Shown piece after piece: positions 60,778 through 64,000 of a DNA stretch of 64,000 bases. Position 1 is the first letter of the stretch; each line of letters opens with the position of its first letter. The notes under the pieces were generated by a model. The model was not told the origin of the DNA, did not search any database, and saw nothing but the letters and a program-made list of their open reading frames with translations. The DNA is from Haloferax larsenii JCM 13917. Its GTDB lineage: Archaea; Halobacteriota; Halobacteria; Halobacteriales; Haloferacaceae. The position numbers and the translations under genes are program-made. The stretch covers positions 1 through 64,000 of the forward strand of contig NZ_AOLI01000033.1 of NCBI RefSeq assembly GCF_000336955.1. Reading direction: 5' to 3'.

Positions 60778-61392
60778 CTACACTCGTGGCAGTCGCCACT
60801 CGTACCGAAGCGCCGCCATCCGCACGAGGAACACTATCGCGGCGCACAGACCGGACGGAATCCCGGTCGGTGCGGCGACCCATTGCGCGGCGAGAAACGC
60901 GAGACCGCCGACGACAGCGGGCGTCGCGTAGAAGTCGTCGCGGAGGACCACCGGCACGCGCCCGATGAGGATGTCGGCGATAGAGCCGCCGCCGACACCC
61001 GTAATCGTTCCGAGGATGACGACGCCGAACGGCGAGACGCCCGCTTCGACGCCGACCAGCGCGCCCGTGGCAGTGAATGCTGCGAGACCGATGGCGTCGG
61101 AGGTCAGGAACGCGGGATGGTCGCGGACGCGACCCTGCATCATGTGGATGAGTACGATAGCGAGGCCGACGCCGACGAGCGCGACCGACATGTCGCCGGT
61201 CGTCGCGAGCGAGGCCGGAACGCGGTCGACCAGAATGTCGCGGGTGGTCCCGCCTCCGAGCGCCGTGACGACGCCGAGGACGGCCACGCCGAACACGTCG
61301 AGTCCGGCGTCGGCCGCCTTGAGCGACCCGGCAACGGCGAACGCGAGGAGGCCGACGACGTTCATCACCGCGAAGGGGGCGAGGTCGACCAT
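60778..61392 (-). CDS. TRIC/UPF0126-type cation channel
   Basis: A 204-residue membrane protein of the trimeric intracellular cation channel family (UPF0126). Seven helices with two copies of the family motif: VVTALGGGTTRDILVDRVPASL (about 40-61) and TITGVGGGSIADILIGRVPVVL (about 127-148). Forms a trimer conducting cations in archaea and bacteria. The ATG at 61392 overlaps by one base the stop of the SAM hydrolase gene (TGATG), so they are co-translated. Confidence 0.93.
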   Translation of the reverse strand: MVDLAPFAVMNVVGLLAFAVAGSLKAADAGLDVFGVAVLGVVTALGGGTTRDILVDRVPASLATTGDMSVALVGVGLAIVLIHMMQGRVRDHPAFLTSDAIGLAAFTATGALVGVEAGVSPFGVVILGTITGVGGGSIADILIGRVPVVLRDDFYATPAVVGGLAFLAAQWVAAPTGIPSGLCAAIVFLVRMAALRYEWRLPRV

Positions 61393-62174
61393 CAGTCGCG
61401 GACCACGCGAACGCTGTCGCCCGGGGCGAGGCCGAACGCCTCGTCGCCGCGGCCGTGGTTTACGTCGCACTCGACGTTTCCGTGACTCCCGACGGTGACG
61501 AGTCTCTCACCGCGCGGGACGGCCTCGAAGGTGTGGCCGACCGGGACTTCCTCGCCGTTTACCGTGACGTGGTCGCATCCGCGGACGAAGTCGCCCGGAA
61601 CGTTCGTGATGCAGTTGCCGAAGTCGTCGACGACGAGTACGTCGCCGGTTGCGACCCCGGCGTCGGAATCGACCGTCGCAGTCGGGAGCGCGAGGTCGAC
61701 GAGGTCGTCTGTATCGAGTGGCGAAAATCGTTCGATTCCGCCGAGTTCGTCGGGTGCCACGTCGTGAGCGTCCGCGGCGGCCGGGGCGAACACGTCTCGG
61801 CCGTGGAACGTGGTGGATGCCGGGTTTTCGACGCGGATTTCGTAGGCGTCGATGGTCGGAGAGCCGTCGGCTTCGTCGGCGATGCGGCGCGCTGGGGGTC
61901 GAAGCACGCCGTTGTCGGGCCCGACGAGGATGTGGTCGCCGACGCGGAGCACGATTGCTCGACGGTCGGTTCCGACGCCGGGGTCGACGACGACGAGATG
62001 GACCGCTGGCGGGAAGTACGGAAGCGTCTCACGAAGCCAGAACGCGGCGGCTCGGATATCCTGTCTGGGCAGGTCGTGTGCCACGTCGACGAGGCGGGCG
62101 TCGGTCCGCGAGAGCACGACGCCTTTCATCGCCGCGGGGTACGCCGACCCGAAGTCGGACGCGAGCGTAATCAT
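61392..62174 (-). CDS. SAM hydrolase (DUF62 / hydroxide adenosyltransferase)
   Basis: A 260-residue member of the DUF62 family. These proteins split S-adenosylmethionine into methionine and adenosine; fluorinases are related. Motifs are ITLASDFGSAYPAAMKGVVLS, LVVVDPGVGTDRRAIVL with the active-site Asp, HILVGPDNGVLRPP, and DDFGNCITNVP. The enzyme is probably a regulator of SAM level. The ATG at 62174 lies one base after the nadM stop. It is in an operon nadM-DUF62-TRIC. Confidence 0.93.
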   Translation of the reverse strand: MITLASDFGSAYPAAMKGVVLSRTDARLVDVAHDLPRQDIRAAAFWLRETLPYFPPAVHLVVVDPGVGTDRRAIVLRVGDHILVGPDNGVLRPPARRIADEADGSPTIDAYEIRVENPASTTFHGRDVFAPAAADAHDVAPDELGGIERFSPLDTDDLVDLALPTATVDSDAGVATGDVLVVDDFGNCITNVPGDFVRGCDHVTVNGEEVPVGHTFEAVPRGERLVTVGSHGNVECDVNHGRGDEAFGLAPGDSVRVVRD

Positions 62175-62175
62175 C

Positions 62176-62721
62176 TCAACACGGGTTCGGGTCGTCGTCG
62201 GACGCCACGTGCTCTGACCCGTCGGAGGCGGTGACGCGCTGAATGCGCTCGATACCGCCGATTTCGTAGACAACATCCACGACCGCATCGGGAACGAGCG
62301 ACTCCCAGTCCCGGTCTTCGATCATCCGCTGGCGGACTTCGGTCCCTTCCAGCACGTCGCGGTTGAACATGGGAGACTGGCGAACCTCGACGCCCGCCTC
62401 CTTGAACAGTTGGATGACGAGCGGGTTGTTGGAGTAGGCGACGTCGAACGCCGGCGACATCGACTGGACGTGGCTCACCCACACCGAGTTGCGGTCTAAG
62501 TCCTCGATTGGAACCGCGTACGTCGTGACGTCGAAGTCCTTGACGGCTTTCGTGACCATCATGATGCGCTCGCCAGCAGTAAACGGGTTCCGTGGCGAGT
62601 GCGAATCGCCAGCGGACCCGATACCGAGAACGAGTTCGTCGACGTCTGCGGCTATCTCTTCGACCATCCGGTGGTGGCCGTTGTGGTACGGCTGAAACCG
62701 GCCGATGTAGAACCCCCGCAT
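62176..62721 (-). CDS. nadM: Nicotinamide-nucleotide adenylyltransferase
   Basis: NadM joins NMN (or NaMN) with ATP to form NAD+ and PPi. Of 181 residues, the N-terminal GFYIGRFQPYHNGHHRMVEEI carries the nucleotidyltransferase motif HNGH and the SAGDSHSPRNPFTAGERIMM region is typical of the archaeal family. A TATA-like CTTATAAATA at 62745-62754 is 28 bp before the ATG (leaderless). It leads the operon with the SAM hydrolase and TRIC genes. Confidence 0.96.
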   Translation of the reverse strand: MRGFYIGRFQPYHNGHHRMVEEIAADVDELVLGIGSAGDSHSPRNPFTAGERIMMVTKAVKDFDVTTYAVPIEDLDRNSVWVSHVQSMSPAFDVAYSNNPLVIQLFKEAGVEVRQSPMFNRDVLEGTEVRQRMIEDRDWESLVPDAVVDVVYEIGGIERIQRVTASDGSEHVASDDDPNPC

Positions 62722-62744
62722 TGGTCAGGGCTTGGGTTGCTCCA

Positions 62745-62754
62745 CTTATAAATA
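62745..62754 (-). promoter_or_regulatory. TATA-like box of nadM
   Basis: On the minus strand TATTTATAAG, with its centre 28 bp before the ATG. Confidence 0.6.
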
Positions 62755-62843
62755 CGCCGAGTTAGCTTAATTTCGGTATTCTGGTGGTAGGACTGTCGAA
62801 ACCGGATAATACGGCCCGGTACGTGTGATGCAATCGGGGAGAA

Positions 62844-62852
62844 AGTATATCA
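62844..62852 (+). promoter_or_regulatory. TATA-like box of lonB
   Basis: AGTATATCA, about 43 bp before the ATG at 62891; gives an mRNA with a short leader. Confidence 0.5.
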
Positions 62853-62890
62853 GGCGTAGGGCCCACGTTAGAAGTAGCGACGACAGTTCT

Positions 62891-64000
62891 ATGAGTAACG
62901 ATACGAACACCGACGACAGCCTCCGCGAGCGGGAGGATTCACCCGACGACGCGCCCCAGGAGACGGGCGGCGACAGCGGGTCGTTCCACCAGCACGAGGA
63001 GGCCGATGAGGTCGACAAGAAGACTATCGACGACCTCGGGAGCGACGTCGAGATCGAGGCCGACATCCGCGAAGACGTGGACGAAGACGATCTCCTCGGT
63101 GGACTCGCTATCGAGTCTACCGACGAGATTTCCGTCCCTGACCGGCTTGTCGACCAGGTCATCGGGCAGGAACACGCCCGCGACGTCATCATGAAGGCGG
63201 CCAAACAGCGCCGCCACGTTATGATGATCGGCTCTCCGGGTACGGGGAAGTCGATGCTCGCGAAAGCGATGTCCGAACTCCTCCCCCGCGAGGAGTTACA
63301 GGACGTTCTCGTCTACCACAACCCCGACGACGGGAACCAGCCCAAGGTCCGCACTGTCCCCGCGGGCAAGGGTGACCAAATCGTCGAGGCGCACAAAGAA
63401 GAGGCACGCAAGCGCAACCAGATGCGCTCGTTCCTCATGTGGATCATCATCGCCATCGTGCTGGGCTACTCGCTTATCATCGCTCAGCAGGTTCTTCTCG
63501 GCATCCTCGCTGCAGGTATCATCTACCTCGCGTTCCGCTATGGGTCGCGCGGCAGCGACGCGATGATTCCGAACCTCATCGTGAACAACGCAGACCAGAA
63601 GGCCGCGCCCTTCCAGGACGCGACTGGTGCCCACGCGGGTGCACTCCTCGGCGACGTCCGCCACGACCCCTTCCAGTCCGGCGGGATGGAGACGCCGAGC
63701 CACGACCGCGTCGAACCCGGCGCGATTCACAAGGCCAGCAAGGGCGTGCTGTTCATCGACGAGATCAACACGCTCGACGTGCGCAGCCAGCAGCACCTGA
63801 TGACGGCGATTCAGGAAGGCGAGTTCGGCATCACCGGCCAGTCCGAGCGCTCCTCGGGTGCGATGGTCCAGACCGAACCCGTCCCGACGGACTTCATCAT
63901 GATTGCTGCGGGTAACCTCGACGCGATGGAGAACATGCACCCCGCACTCCGCTCCCGTATCAAGGGGTACGGGTACGAGGTGTACATGGACGACACCATC
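62891..64000 (+). CDS. lonB: Membrane-bound Lon-type ATP-dependent protease, partial
   Basis: The first 370 codons of an archaeal LonB, an ATP-driven membrane-anchored protease; in Haloferax it is essential and controls membrane and carotenoid proteins. An acidic extension of about 75 residues is followed by the Lon AAA+ domain: Walker A GSPGTGKSML at 114-123. Two transmembrane helices interrupt the ATPase domain near residues 178-216 (FLMWIIIAIVLGYSLII and LLGILAAGIIYLAF), typical of LonB. Walker B GVLFIDEIN is near 286-294. The catalytic Ser-Lys protease domain lies beyond the window end, so the gene is cut by the window and not truncated in nature as far as can be seen. Confidence 0.96.
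   Translation, partial: MSNDTNTDDSLREREDSPDDAPQETGGDSGSFHQHEEADEVDKKTIDDLGSDVEIEADIREDVDEDDLLGGLAIESTDEISVPDRLVDQVIGQEHARDVIMKAAKQRRHVMMIGSPGTGKSMLAKAMSELLPREELQDVLVYHNPDDGNQPKVRTVPAGKGDQIVEAHKEEARKRNQMRSFLMWIIIAIVLGYSLIIAQQVLLGILAAGIIYLAFRYGSRGSDAMIPNLIVNNADQKAAPFQDATGAHAGALLGDVRHDPFQSGGMETPSHDRVEPGAIHKASKGVLFIDEINTLDVRSQQHLMTAIQEGEFGITGQSERSSGAMVQTEPVPTDFIMIAAGNLDAMENMHPALRSRIKGYGYEVYMDDTI

Overview
The window is haloarchaeal chromosome, almost certainly from a Haloferax species or close relative. The DNA is GC-rich, the proteins are strongly acidic, and the machinery is archaeal: TFB, thermosome, LonB, D-aminoacyl-tRNA deacylase, NreA, FtsZ1 and a CetZ tubulin. Many genes have a TATA-like box 25-28 bp before the start codon, as expected for leaderless mRNAs. 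The family content and order (ftsZ1-secE-spt5, an HVO_0758-type zinc finger, a 524-residue Cct3-like thermosome subunit, nadM, lonB) resemble a core chromosomal stretch of Haloferax volcanii as I remember it. I see no insertion sequence, prophage, CRISPR array, rRNA or tRNA. The first 14 bases are the end of an Illumina adapter, so position 1 is an assembly edge and the first gene is cut there.

Layout. 1-2.7 kb: a truncated acidic protein, aroE and a Na+/Ca2+-type exchanger. 2.8-6.3 kb: dtdA, then ftsZ1, secE and spt5/nusG. 6.3-12.7 kb: a zinc-finger protein, a degenerate PHP protein, a DUF457-like membrane protein, a CinA-type amidase, an ArsA/Get3-like ATPase, an SDR, and an endonuclease V-rhomboid pair. 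12.8-18.3 kb: a 40-residue protein, pyrophosphatase, a PadR regulator behind a palindrome-rich region, RNase HI with its partner gene, a TFB without zinc-ribbon cysteines, NreA and a small membrane protein. 18.3-27 kb: DUF302, then a DUF5789-CPBP-GrpB operon, a membrane protein with NQTQSP repeats, a DUF5788-polX-Mut7-C operon, a membrane protein and a phosphodiesterase-type protein.

27.1-38.1 kb is the most distinctive part. A CetZ tubulin gene lies divergent to eight pilus or secretion genes: coiled-coil protein, exported protein, PilB-type ATPase, PilC/TadC-type platform and four surface proteins, the last of 1,027 residues. They appear to form three transcription units, each starting with the same 37-bp promoter cassette at fixed distance from its ATG.

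38-64 kb is mostly housekeeping: an epimerase, DHH phosphoesterase, aldo/keto reductase, zinc-finger microproteins, MFS and APC transporters, Nudix, DoxX, an FAD oxidoreductase, Hsp20, radical SAM, TRAM, YkgJ, MBL, small regulators, a methyltransferase, a GT2 glycosyltransferase, an amidohydrolase-fold protein missing its metal ligands, a Bat-type regulator, a HalOD1 protein, Cct3, a TRIC-type channel, a SAM hydrolase, nadM and the first 370 codons of lonB. Tight ATGA/GTGA overlaps are common and show co-translation. Two genes (43598 and 45773) appear to be preceded by short leaderless leader ORFs.
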